Below, piece after piece: positions 6,248-13,937 of a stretch of DNA of 19,667 nucleotides. The position numbers were made by a program, and so were the translations under genes. The DNA is from CAMYJH01 sp041589735 (GTDB taxonomy: Bacteria; Pseudomonadota; Gammaproteobacteria; HK1), in assembly GCA_041589735.1 (NCBI GenBank), contig JBFHVA010000046.1, forward strand, positions 1 through 19,667. Direction: 5' to 3'. The notes beneath the pieces were generated by a model that saw only the letters and a list, made by a program, of their open reading frames with translations, was not told where the DNA came from and did not search any database. The stretch's first letter is position 1. Each line of letters starts with the position of its first letter.

Positions 6248-8398
6248 TCAACGATGGGTTATGCGCCAGCAGCCGTGAATTTTAGGGTTGCGTTTGAAAT
6301 CCATTGGAACGGTCTGCGCGCTGATATCCTCAACGATAAACTCAAGAAGTGAATTCGTGTCCATGCGAAAACTTCTGGCGTGGTTGGAAAAAATGAGTAT
6401 GCCGTCGGGTTTCAGCAGTCGCATGCTATCTCGGATCAACTCCACATGGTCGCGCTGAACGTCCAGGGTTCGGCGCATTCGTTTTGAATTTGAAAACGTA
6501 GGCGGATCCAGAAACACGAGGTCGAATGATCCGGCGGGTGCCTCGCTGATCCACTCGATACAGTCGGCGCGAACGTAGCGATGCTCCGGCGGATTCAAAC
6601 CATTGAGTTTTAAATTGCGCTCTCCCCATTCACTGTAAGTAGCCGACATATCGACGCTCAGGGTATTGCAGGCGCCGCCCGCCGCCGCCTGCACCGACGC
6701 CGCGCCGGTATAAGCAAAGAGATTCAAGAAACTGCGCTCGTTGGCGAGCTCGCGAATGAGCGCACGTATCGGCCGGTGGTCCAGATAGAGTCCGGTATCG
6801 ATGCGGTCTTTCAGATTCACCAGCAGCCGGCAGCCGGCCTCTCGCACTTCCATGAACTCCTCTGCGGTGGCCATGCGCTGGTACTGGTGTTTTCCTCGCT
6901 GGCGCTGGCGGCGCTTGAGCACCACGTTCTGCTTCTCTACACCCAGGACTTCAGGGATCGCCGCCAGCGCCGCCCCGAGGCGATCGCTGGCGCGATTCGG
7001 ATCGATGGTTCGAGGCGCAGCGTACTCCTGCACGTGGGCCCAAAGAGACTCGCACTGGTAAAGGTCGATGGCCAGAGCGTATTCGGGCACGTCCGCATCG
7101 TAGACGCGATAGCAGTCGATGTCGTTTCGCTTTGCCCACTTTCGGAGCCTGCGCAGGTTCTTGCTCAGCCGATTCATGAAATCCGTGGCCTCGGCCGGCG
7201 GAGCCGCCGCGGCCCGGGGCGCCCGCGGTGCCGTATCCGGCTTCGCCTCTGGGCGCAAGTTGTAGCGCAGCAGCCGGCAGCGGATGGGGCCGTTGAAGAC
7301 CCGGTGAACGCGACGCGGCTTCAGCTCGATGGCCCCAACCGGCGCCGTCTCGCCGGCAAGCACTGCCGCCTCAAATCCCTTGAAGCGCAATTTGAGCACT
7401 TGACCGAGCTGCCGGTAGAGCGCCTCCAGCGTCTGGTCATATTTGAGTCGCTCGCCGTAGGGCGGATTGGTGACCACGAGCCCGCTGCTCCGTTGCGGGC
7501 TTTCGAGCTGCGCGAGCGGGCGGGTCTCCACTTGGACCCTTTCCTTAAGCCCCGCGCGGACGAGGTTCTCGGCTGCGGCCGCGGTGGCGTCAGGGTCGGC
7601 GTCGAAGCCAATTATCGGCGGCTCGTTTCCCGTTGGCGGGGTCGGGCGCCGATCCGCGTGCCCGCGCACGCGTTGCCAGAGCGCCGGGTCGTGCTGGCTC
7701 CAGCCCATGAAACCGAAATGCCGGCGCAGCCCGCCGGGCGGAATATTGAGTGCCATCCATGCGGCCTCGATTAGAAAGGTCCCCGACCCGCACATGGGAT
7801 CGATGAGGGCCCCGCCCCGGGCGAGTACTTCCGGCCAGCCGGCGCGGATCAGAATACCGGCGGCCAGAGTCTCTTTGACCGGGGCGGTGAGCGGGCGAAC
7901 TCGGTAACCCCGCCGGTGCAGCGGCGCGCCGGCCAGATCGATGTTGACCGTCACCTGATCGCGCTCGGCAAAGAGGTGGATGCGAAGGTCGGGGTTCGTC
8001 AGATCAATCGACGGTCGCGTGCCGGTGGCGGCACGAAACTGATCGACGATGGCGTCTTTGACCTTGAGCGCGGCGAAATGGGTGTGCGTGAAGCTGGAAC
8101 GACGGTCGACGAAGGTCACCGCCAGAGTTCTGGAGGTATCCAGGTGCTCCCGCCAGAGGATGCCGCTCACGCCTTGGTAGAGCGCCTCCGGCGTTCTGGC
8201 GGTAAAAGCGCCAATTTGAAGCAGAACGTGCTCTGCAAGCCGGGACCATAGGCAGATCCGGTATCCGGTCTCAAGAGACCCTCGGAAACTGACCCCCCCG
8301 GGGCGGCGCTTGAGCACGGCAGCGCCAAGGCCCTCGAGCTCGGCTTGGAGCAGGTCTTCGAAACCTCTAGGCGCGCTGGCGAAATATCGCAGGCTCAA
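6248..8398 (-). CDS. rlmL: bifunctional 23S rRNA (guanine-N2/N7) methyltransferase RlmKL
   Basis: RlmKL makes m2G2445 and m7G2069 in 23S rRNA using S-adenosylmethionine. The 716 residues compare with 702 in E. coli (YcbY). The N-terminus, MSLRYFASAPRGFEDLLQAE, begins the RNA-binding THUMP region (to about residue 155). The first methyltransferase (RlmL part) has DPMCGSGTFLIEAA at 200-213 and the catalytic NPPYG at 311-315. An Ala/Pro-rich linker (about 386-405) joins it to the second (RlmK part), which has NLFAYTGAASVQAA at 559-572 and DPPTFSNSK at 631-639. The start is ATG 8398, with GGAG six bases upstream. The XRE regulator gene is divergent across about 160 bases. The MFS gene follows on the same strand. 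Confidence 0.96.
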   Translation of the reverse strand: MSLRYFASAPRGFEDLLQAELEGLGAAVLKRRPGGVSFRGSLETGYRICLWSRLAEHVLLQIGAFTARTPEALYQGVSGILWREHLDTSRTLAVTFVDRRSSFTHTHFAALKVKDAIVDQFRAATGTRPSIDLTNPDLRIHLFAERDQVTVNIDLAGAPLHRRGYRVRPLTAPVKETLAAGILIRAGWPEVLARGGALIDPMCGSGTFLIEAAWMALNIPPGGLRRHFGFMGWSQHDPALWQRVRGHADRRPTPPTGNEPPIIGFDADPDATAAAAENLVRAGLKERVQVETRPLAQLESPQRSSGLVVTNPPYGERLKYDQTLEALYRQLGQVLKLRFKGFEAAVLAGETAPVGAIELKPRRVHRVFNGPIRCRLLRYNLRPEAKPDTAPRAPRAAAAPPAEATDFMNRLSKNLRRLRKWAKRNDIDCYRVYDADVPEYALAIDLYQCESLWAHVQEYAAPRTIDPNRASDRLGAALAAIPEVLGVEKQNVVLKRRQRQRGKHQYQRMATAEEFMEVREAGCRLLVNLKDRIDTGLYLDHRPIRALIRELANERSFLNLFAYTGAASVQAAAGGACNTLSVDMSATYSEWGERNLKLNGLNPPEHRYVRADCIEWISEAPAGSFDLVFLDPPTFSNSKRMRRTLDVQRDHVELIRDSMRLLKPDGILIFSNHARSFRMDTNSLLEFIVEDISAQTVPMDFKRNPKIHGCWRITHR

Positions 8399-8496
8399 TC
8401 GAACTCTCCCGCACCTAAAGACGGGCCCCGGGCACGGATCGGGACCCGAATGGCGCTATTGGAGGAACAAAAAGTCGCAATTGTGGACTGGTTCAA

Positions 8497-8506
8497 AAAA
8501 CGTTTT
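8497..8506. promoter_or_regulatory. palindrome, candidate operator of the XRE regulator
   Basis: AAAACGTTTT is a perfect ten-base palindrome in the 160-base gap between the divergent rlmKL and XRE genes. TTC (8492-8494) and GAA (8511-8513) flank it, their centre offset by one base from that of the palindrome. Regulators of this class commonly bind dyads in their own promoter, so autoregulation is plausible. AT-rich palindromes of this length also arise by chance. Confidence 0.25.
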
Positions 8507-8544
8507 CTTCGAATCTGGTGAAATCAGCACCCTAAAAAACAACT

Positions 8545-8548
8545 GGAG
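8545..8548 (+). promoter_or_regulatory. ribosome binding site deciding the XRE start
   Basis: GGAG ten bases before ATG 8559 is the best ribosome binding site near this gene. It supports that start over earlier in-frame codons that would overlap the rlmKL coding region. An isolated GGAGGA at 8461-8466 has no start codon at a usable distance. Confidence 0.55.
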
Positions 8549-8558
8549 TGTGTTTTTC

Positions 8559-8921
8559 ATGCCGAAACTCTCGTTTGATCGCGCCAGCGACGACTCTCTC
8601 GGCGGCCGCCTGACCCGTCGGCGGCTGGACAAGGGCCTCACCCAGCATGAGCTGGCCGCCGCGGTAGGCACGAGTCAGGCCGTGGTCCAGCGCATCGAGA
8701 CCGGAAAGTGTAAGCATCCGCGCAACATCGATGGAATCGCGCGGGTTTTGGACGTCAACCCGGCGTGGCTGATGTACGGCGTAGAGCACGTGGACGGCCT
8801 TGAATACGATGCAATCGAAACCGCCCGGGTCTGGTCGGGCCTGATGGAGCCGCATCGCACGGCGCTGAAGGAAATGATCATGAAAATTGCCAACCATACG
8901 GGCGCGCCCGGCATGGGATGA
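8559..8921 (+). CDS. XRE-family helix-turn-helix regulator
   Basis: This is a 120-residue DNA-binding protein. An N-terminal helix-turn-helix of the Cro/C1 type spans about residues 15-70. Its first helix includes GGRLTRRRLDKGLTQHELA, the recognition region is GTSQAVVQRIETGKCKHP, and the domain ends at ALDV-like RVLDVNPAWLMYG. The C-terminal 45 residues (from about 76) resemble no sensor or dimerisation domain I know. The start is ATG 8559, chosen for the GGAG upstream and because the homology begins just after it. An in-frame extension reaches back to 8310 but is antisense to rlmKL. No toxin, phage or restriction gene is adjacent, so it is probably a solo regulator; its targets are unknown. 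A palindrome at 8497-8506 may be its own operator. Confidence 0.85.
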   Translation: MPKLSFDRASDDSLGGRLTRRRLDKGLTQHELAAAVGTSQAVVQRIETGKCKHPRNIDGIARVLDVNPAWLMYGVEHVDGLEYDAIETARVWSGLMEPHRTALKEMIMKIANHTGAPGMG

Positions 8922-8943
8922 TCAATTTTTCTAACTGACCAAG

Positions 8944-8984
8944 GCAACCACCCTTGTCCGCTGTTCGGCCCGGGTTGTGGTTGC
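8944..8984. terminator. inverted repeat between convergent genes
   Basis: GCAACCAC (8944-8951) pairs with GTGGTTGC (8977-8984). Adding a two-base bulge lets CC next to the left arm pair with GG beyond it on the right. The repeat lies between the stops of the XRE gene and trmL, where a two-way terminator is expected. There is no T run on either side, so a Rho-independent function is doubtful. Confidence 0.25.
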
Positions 8985-9103
8985 GACGATACCTTCATCG
9001 TTGTGGATAAAACCGGTCGCTCGGGCGCAGACGGTGCTTTTTCGCGCCAGCTCTGCGGTCCGGCGCCGGCGAATGCCGTCATCGATTGATCATACTTTCT
9101 CCT

Positions 9104-9595
9104 TCATGCGCACTGATCGCTGTCCCGCGCTCTATTCTCCATCTCGAAAGCCCGCTGCCGCCAGGCTTCGTAGCACATCACGGCCACCGCGTTAGAAAGA
9201 TTCAGACTACGGTTTCCCGGCTTCATCGGGATTCGCAGCCGCCGCGAGGCGGGCAGCGCTTTCAGAATCTCCTCTGGAAGACCACGGGTTTCCGATCCGA
9301 ACAGGAAAGCATCACCGCTGCGATAGTTTTCGTCAGAATAACAGCGCTCAGCGCGGCTAGATAACGCGAACAATCGCGCCGGTCGCGTTTGCGCCTTGAA
9401 TGCATCGAGCGTGTCGTGTTCGATAACGTCGGCCCACTCGTGATAGTCCAGCCCCGCACGCCGCAGCCGTCGTTCATCCAGATGGAAGCCTAAGGGTCGA
9501 ATCAAATGCAGGCATGCGCCGGTATTTGCGCAAAGGCGTATAATATTGCCGGTGTTTGGCGGGATCTCCGGCTGGTACAGGACTACGTGAAACAT
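9104..9595 (-). CDS. trmL: tRNA (cytidine/uridine-34-2'-O)-methyltransferase TrmL
   Basis: TrmL is a SPOUT-class enzyme that methylates the ribose of the wobble base of tRNA-Leu isoacceptors. The protein has 163 residues (E. coli TrmL has 157). It begins MFHVVLYQPEIPPNTGNI, as the family does. Motif 1 is NTGNIIRLCANTG (14-26), motif 2 is FGSETRGLP (99-107), and motif 3 is RIPM followed by RSLNLSNAVAV (121-139); together they form the SAM-binding knot. The ATG at 9595 is preferred over an in-frame TTG at 9607, because family proteins start exactly at MFH. Its start codon shares the sequence CATG with the divergent dihydroorotate dehydrogenase gene. It converges on the XRE gene across a 182-base gap. 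Confidence 0.95.
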   Translation of the reverse strand: MFHVVLYQPEIPPNTGNIIRLCANTGACLHLIRPLGFHLDERRLRRAGLDYHEWADVIEHDTLDAFKAQTRPARLFALSSRAERCYSDENYRSGDAFLFGSETRGLPEEILKALPASRRLRIPMKPGNRSLNLSNAVAVMCYEAWRQRAFEMENRARDSDQCA

Positions 9596-10565
9596 GACCC
9601 TGAGCAAAGCTGACCAGAAGCGGATCGCGATTGACTACTGTGATATGCGGTTCAACTCGCCGCTGGTTTTGCTTTCCGGTTGCGTGGGCTTTGGCGAAGA
9701 GTACACACGGGTAGACGGCTTTTCCAACCGCGACGTAGGCGCCGTGTGCCTGAAAGGCACTACCCTTTCTCCTAGACTCGGCAATGCACCGCATCGGGTG
9801 TGGGAAACGCCGGCCGGCATGCTCAACTCTATCGGCCTTCAGAACCCCGGCAGCCGTCACGTGGTGGAGAAGATTCTGCCGCGGCTGAACTTCGATGAAA
9901 CCCGCTTTATCGCCAATCTCTCCGGTGCCACTGTGGACGAGTACGCCGCGGTGACCCGTATTTTCGACGACTCCCCCATCGACGCCATGGAGATCAATAT
10001 CTCATGCCCCAACGTGCGCGAAGGCGGCGTCGCCTTCGGAAACGACCCGGACATGTCGGCGCGGGTGGTGGAAGCGTGCCGTGCCGAAACGAAAAAGCCG
10101 CTGATCACCAAGCTGTCCCCGAACCAGACGGACATTGCGGAAAACGCCCGTCGATGTATCGATGCGGGCAGCGACGGGCTGGCGGTGGTCAATACCTTCA
10201 TGGGCATGGCCATCGACGTGGAGACGCGAACACCGATTATCGGAAGCAGCCAGGGTGGGCTGTCTGGGCCGGCCATCAAGCCCATGGCGTTGCTCAAGGT
10301 GCACCAGGTTTATCAGGTGGCGCGCGAACACGGCGTTCCGATCATTGGCCAGGGTGGCATCGCCACCGCCGAGGATGCGCTTGAGTTTCTGATCGCCGGG
10401 GCCAGCGCCTTGGGGATTGGGACCGCGCTGTTTTACGATCCTTTAGTCTGCCAGAGCATCAACCAGGGTCTGGTTGACTACGTGCGGCGACACAATCTGG
10501 ACAATATCAGCCGACTGACCGGCACCCTGAGCCTCAATCTGGGCGCCGAAGCCTGGTGCGCCTGA
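9594..10565 (+). CDS. dihydroorotate dehydrogenase family protein, class 1B-like
   Basis: This is a 323-residue FMN-binding TIM-barrel protein, predicted cytosolic, for oxidation of dihydroorotate to orotate in pyrimidine synthesis. Class 1 motifs are present: LKGTT (53-57), N78 in the substrate-binding loop AGMLNSIGLQNPG, and NISCPN (135-140) with the catalytic-type cysteine C138. VNTF and GGLSGPAIKP follow, and the phosphate-binding part is IGQGGIATAEDA and GIGTALFYDP. NVREGG after the cysteine resembles class 1B (PyrDB), which normally works with the iron-sulfur/FAD subunit PyrK; none is in the window. No membrane-binding N-terminus of class 2 PyrD is seen. The start is ATG 9594, with AGGA about 11 bases upstream. 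It could be the main DHODH, a second copy, or a paralog acting on another dihydropyrimidine. Confidence 0.88.
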   Translation: MTLSKADQKRIAIDYCDMRFNSPLVLLSGCVGFGEEYTRVDGFSNRDVGAVCLKGTTLSPRLGNAPHRVWETPAGMLNSIGLQNPGSRHVVEKILPRLNFDETRFIANLSGATVDEYAAVTRIFDDSPIDAMEINISCPNVREGGVAFGNDPDMSARVVEACRAETKKPLITKLSPNQTDIAENARRCIDAGSDGLAVVNTFMGMAIDVETRTPIIGSSQGGLSGPAIKPMALLKVHQVYQVAREHGVPIIGQGGIATAEDALEFLIAGASALGIGTALFYDPLVCQSINQGLVDYVRRHNLDNISRLTGTLSLNLGAEAWCA

Positions 10566-10594
10566 GACAGATCTGCTCAATAGAACCCTGTCGA

Positions 10595-10915
10595 CTACTT
10601 GCTCCTTTTCTCCAGCCGTTTCAAAAACACGCGCATTTCCTTCGCGGCCTGAACGTCGCCCTTTTCCTCGGCGACGCGGATGCCCTGGCGATAGGCCTCC
10701 GCGGCCTCGGCCGCTGATCCGCCCTCGGCCAGGGCGTTGCCCAGCAGCTTCCATGCCGCGGAGTAGCCCGGGTCCTGATCCACGGCGTGCCGCAGGTGTA
10801 TTGCAGCCGCCGCCGGCTCCTTTGCTTTTAAATAAGCATCTCCCAGACCGAAGCGAAGCATGGCGCTGTCCCTGCCCGAATCTAGAAGTTTTTCCAATCT
10901 CTCAATCGCGCTCAT
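10595..10915 (-). CDS. small tetratricopeptide-repeat protein
   Basis: This is a 106-residue helical protein from ATG 10915 (MSAIERLEKLL). It contains about two TPR units: GDAYLKAKEPAAAAIHLRHA with DPGYSAAWKLLGNAL, then a second helix pair with GSAAEAAEAYRQGIRVAEEKGD. The C-terminus is basic (KRLEKRSK). TPRs mediate protein-protein contacts; no catalytic motif or signal peptide is visible, so it is probably a cytosolic adaptor of unknown partner. In-frame TTG codons at 10930 and 10927 could extend it by a few residues. It is 60 bases downstream of trkH, counted from this start, on the same strand, so it may be the last gene of the trk unit. It converges on the dehydrogenase gene with 29 bases between them. 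Confidence 0.75.
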   Translation of the reverse strand: MSAIERLEKLLDSGRDSAMLRFGLGDAYLKAKEPAAAAIHLRHAVDQDPGYSAAWKLLGNALAEGGSAAEAAEAYRQGIRVAEEKGDVQAAKEMRVFLKRLEKRSK

Positions 10916-10975
10916 GTCTTTAGCCAACAATGCCGGATTGCGATTAAGCTCGTTGCTGCAGCCTCCGACCTGATC

Positions 10976-12427
10976 TCAGCTTCGCCAGAATCCCGGGGAC
11001 AGCACCACGAGCAGAGTAAAGATCTCCAGCCGTCCCATCAGCATGGCGAGGCTCAGGATCCATTTGGCGGTATTGCTCAGGTCTCCGTAGTGCAGTCCGA
11101 CTTGCCCGAGTCCCGGGCCCAGATTATTGATGCATGCGGCTACCGCGGAGAACGCGGTAACCTGGTCCAGCCCCGTTGCCATTAAAACCAGCAGCATGAT
11201 GCTGAAGGTGGCAACGTAAGTGGCAAAAAATCCCCATACCGCGTCCACCACGCGGTCGGGCATATATTTACCGCCTACCTTGATAGGCACCTGCGCATTC
11301 GGGTGCATCAATCGAACGATCTCGCTGAATCCCTGCTTGAACAGCAGCAGGACGCGGATGACCTTCAGTCCACCGCCGGTTGAACCCGCGCAGCCGCCGA
11401 TGAAGCTGGCGAACAAGAGCAAAACCGGCAAAAAGCTCGGCCAAACGTAGTAACCGCTGGTGGTGAATCCGGTGGTGGTGCTGATGGAAACCGCCTGGAA
11501 GACGCCGTACCTCAATGCCGATACCGGGTCTGTGAAGGTCTGCGACAGAAACAGGTAGGCACTTGTGATTGCGGCGATGGCGCAAAGCAGCGAAATATAG
11601 GTCTTGAACTCGGCGTCGGCGAGGTAGGTACGCACGCTGCGCCCGCGCCAGGCGCTGAAATGCAGAGCAAAATTGACTCCGGAAATCGTCATGAACACGA
11701 TTGCGATGCCTTCTACCAACGGTCTGTCAAAGTAACCCAGGCTCGCGTCGTGGGTGGAGAAACCGCCGATGGCAACGGTGGAAAAGCTGTGGCTGATGGC
11801 GTCAAAGCCGCTCATGCCGGCGAGCCAATAAGCCAAGGCGCAGACGATGGTGAGGGCGAGGTAGATATACCAGAGTGCCTTTGCGGTCTCCGTGATTCTG
11901 GGCGTGAGCTTGTTGTCTTTCAGAGGCCCTGGCGTTTCCGCCCGGTAAAGCTGCATGCCGCCAATGCCCAGCATCGGCAGGATCGCGACCGCGAGCACGA
12001 TGATCCCCATACCGCCGAGCCACTGGAGCTGCTGACGGTAGAACAATATTGAGGGAGGCAGCAGGTCGATTCCCGTGATTACCGTCGCGCCCGTCGTTGT
12101 TAGGCCGGAAACGGATTCGAACACCGAATCAGTCAATGAAAAGGAAAGATCCTGATCCAGAGCAAGCGGCACGCTGCCCGAGATTCCGAGCGCCACCCAG
12201 AACGCCACCACGATCAGAAAGCCGTCGCGTACCCGCATTTCACGACGAATTTTTCGCACCGGAATCCAGAGCGCGAGCCCGACCGCAAGAACAAGAAAGA
12301 AGGCAATCAGAAAGGATCGCAGCGCGCCGTCGTCCATCCACCACGACAGAGCGGCGGGCGGTAGCATGGTCAGGCTGAATAATGCGAGCAGCAGCCCGAG
12401 GATGCGTTGAATGGCGAACAGATGCAT
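10976..12427 (-). CDS. trkH: Trk potassium uptake system membrane subunit TrkH
   Basis: TrkH is the inner-membrane K+-translocating subunit of the Trk importer. The protein has 483 residues, the same as E. coli TrkH, and starts MHLFAIQRILGLLLALFS like the family. Four pore-loop units are visible, each carrying a filter glycine: TTTGA (110-114), VAIGGFST (218-225), STTTGFTTSG (316-325) and NNLGPGLG (434-441). GGCAGSTGGGLKV (344-356) is the conserved region of the gating loop. About ten hydrophobic segments are present beyond the pore helices. The start is ATG 12427, 45 bases downstream of trkA on the same strand, so its cytosolic regulator is made from the same transcript. Confidence 0.97.
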   Translation of the reverse strand: MHLFAIQRILGLLLALFSLTMLPPAALSWWMDDGALRSFLIAFFLVLAVGLALWIPVRKIRREMRVRDGFLIVVAFWVALGISGSVPLALDQDLSFSLTDSVFESVSGLTTTGATVITGIDLLPPSILFYRQQLQWLGGMGIIVLAVAILPMLGIGGMQLYRAETPGPLKDNKLTPRITETAKALWYIYLALTIVCALAYWLAGMSGFDAISHSFSTVAIGGFSTHDASLGYFDRPLVEGIAIVFMTISGVNFALHFSAWRGRSVRTYLADAEFKTYISLLCAIAAITSAYLFLSQTFTDPVSALRYGVFQAVSISTTTGFTTSGYYVWPSFLPVLLLFASFIGGCAGSTGGGLKVIRVLLLFKQGFSEIVRLMHPNAQVPIKVGGKYMPDRVVDAVWGFFATYVATFSIMLLVLMATGLDQVTAFSAVAACINNLGPGLGQVGLHYGDLSNTAKWILSLAMLMGRLEIFTLLVVLSPGFWRS

Positions 12428-12472
12428 CAGAGCAATTCGACTATGACGACTCGCAGCGCCAGGACAGGAGCA

Positions 12473-13846
12473 TCACAAAAAGGTCACTCCCACCTGGAAC
12501 AGGCGCTCCACTTCTGGAACGCGCTTTTTGTCAATTAGGAAGAGAATCACGTGATCGTCGGCTTCGATGACCGTGTCATGGTGAGCGATGATCACTTTGT
12601 CTTCGCGCAGTATTGCGTCTATGGACGCGCCCTGGGGAAGCTTGATTTCCTCCACCCGGCGCCCCACCACTTTTGAAGTTCTCCGGTCGCCATGGGCGAT
12701 GGCCTCGATGGCTTCAGCTGCTCCTCGCCGCAAGGAATGCACTACGGCGACGTCGCCGCGCCGGATGTGAGCAAGCAGGCTGCTAATGGTGGTCTGGTCG
12801 GGCGAGATGGCGATATCGATCATGCTGCTTTGAACAAGGTCAACGTACGCGCCGCGGTTGATGAGTGCCATGACCTTTCGCGCGCCCATACGCTTGGCCA
12901 ACATCGCGGAGAGAATGTTGATTTGATCGTCATTGGTGACGGCGCAGAAGACATCAGTGTTGTCGATGTTTTCTTCCCGCAATAACTCTTCGTCCGCCGC
13001 GTCTCCCTGCAGTACGATGGTCTTGTTCAGTTTGTGGGATAGATCCTTGGCCCGATCCAGGGAATGTTCGATCAGCTTGACGTTGTATTTTGCCTCCAGC
13101 GCGCTTGCAAGGCGCTGGCCGATGTTACCACCGCCGGCAAGGAGCACCCGGCGGACCGGTCTATCCAGTTTCCTGAGTTCCCCCATGACGGACTGAATGT
13201 GTTCCGCTGCAGCGACGAAAAATACCTCGTCGTCGGCTTCAATGACTGTGTTGCCATCCGGCGCAATGGCCCGGTCACGACGGAAGATTGCGGCTACCCG
13301 CGTCTCTATTCCGGGCATATGGTTGGGCAGCTCGCGAAGCGCGTGGCCAACCAGCGGTCCTCCGTAGTAGGCCTTAACCGCCACCAGACGGATCTTGCCT
13401 TCGGCAAAATCGAGCACCTGCAGCGTACCGGGGGTTTCGATGAGTCTCTGGATGTAGGTGGTAACCAGCTGCTCCGGGCTGATTAAAACGTCTACCGGAC
13501 ACGCGTCCTGGGCGAAAATCTGTTTGAATTCGAGATATTCCGAGGATCGCACCCGGGCAATTTTTGTTGGTGTGTGAAACAGCGTATACGCAACCTGGCA
13601 CGCGACCATGTTGACTTCGTCACTGTTGGTCACAGCAAGGAGCATGTCGGCGTCCTCGGCGCCCGCCTGAGCCAGAACTTCGGGGTAGGAGGCGTGACCA
13701 ACGACACCGCGAATATCGAGATGGTCCTGGAGATTTCGCAGCTGATTCACGTCCCGGTCGACGACGGTTATGTCGTTCGCTTCGTTCACCAGGTTGGCCG
13801 CAACCGTGGACCCCACCTGGCTCGCGCCCAGAATGATTATTTTCAT
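12473..13846 (-). CDS. trkA: Trk potassium uptake regulator TrkA
   Basis: TrkA is the peripheral cytosolic subunit that binds NAD(H) and ATP and gates TrkH. The 457 residues (E. coli 458) form two tandem RCK units. The first begins MKIIILGASQVGSTVAANL, with the Rossmann motif at 7-12, and has its acidic VVDRD at 28-32. The second has GGGNIG at 238-243 followed by LIEHSLDRA. Each is followed by a TrkA-C domain (about 140-215 and 370-450). One oddity: the first motif reads GASQVG, with Ser replacing the second glycine of GxGxxG, which is Gly in E. coli (GAGQVG). The start is ATG 13846, with AGG a few bases upstream. trkH follows after 45 bases, and ntrX ends 91 bases upstream. Confidence 0.96.
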   Translation of the reverse strand: MKIIILGASQVGSTVAANLVNEANDITVVDRDVNQLRNLQDHLDIRGVVGHASYPEVLAQAGAEDADMLLAVTNSDEVNMVACQVAYTLFHTPTKIARVRSSEYLEFKQIFAQDACPVDVLISPEQLVTTYIQRLIETPGTLQVLDFAEGKIRLVAVKAYYGGPLVGHALRELPNHMPGIETRVAAIFRRDRAIAPDGNTVIEADDEVFFVAAAEHIQSVMGELRKLDRPVRRVLLAGGGNIGQRLASALEAKYNVKLIEHSLDRAKDLSHKLNKTIVLQGDAADEELLREENIDNTDVFCAVTNDDQINILSAMLAKRMGARKVMALINRGAYVDLVQSSMIDIAISPDQTTISSLLAHIRRGDVAVVHSLRRGAAEAIEAIAHGDRRTSKVVGRRVEEIKLPQGASIDAILREDKVIIAHHDTVIEADDHVILFLIDKKRVPEVERLFQVGVTFL

Positions 13847-13876
13847 TGACCTGTGTTGGCGTGTGTTGTTGTGATT

Positions 13877-13886
13877 CTGAATTCAG
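13877..13886. promoter_or_regulatory. palindrome upstream of trkA
   Basis: CTGAATTCAG is a perfect ten-base palindrome in the 91-base space between ntrX and trkA. Next to it, CCCGG (13888-13892) and CCGGG (13905-13909) can form a short stem. This space is the only one inside the right-hand cluster large enough for a separate promoter, so the palindrome is a candidate regulator site. No clear -35/-10 pair is visible. Confidence 0.2.
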
Positions 13887-13937
13887 TCCCGGATACTTAT
13901 TAAACCGGGCCTGCAATCGCCTCTTTGCCCCGCATTT

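Noticed and set aside
6776..7774. 332-codon plus-strand frame antisense to rlmKL
   Set aside because: It lies wholly opposite a well-supported conserved gene, has no recognisable domain, and is the usual long shadow frame of GC-rich DNA.
8310..8558. Upstream extension of the XRE regulator
   Set aside because: The extra 83 codons run antisense through the start of rlmKL and show no homology; ATG 8559 has a ribosome binding site.
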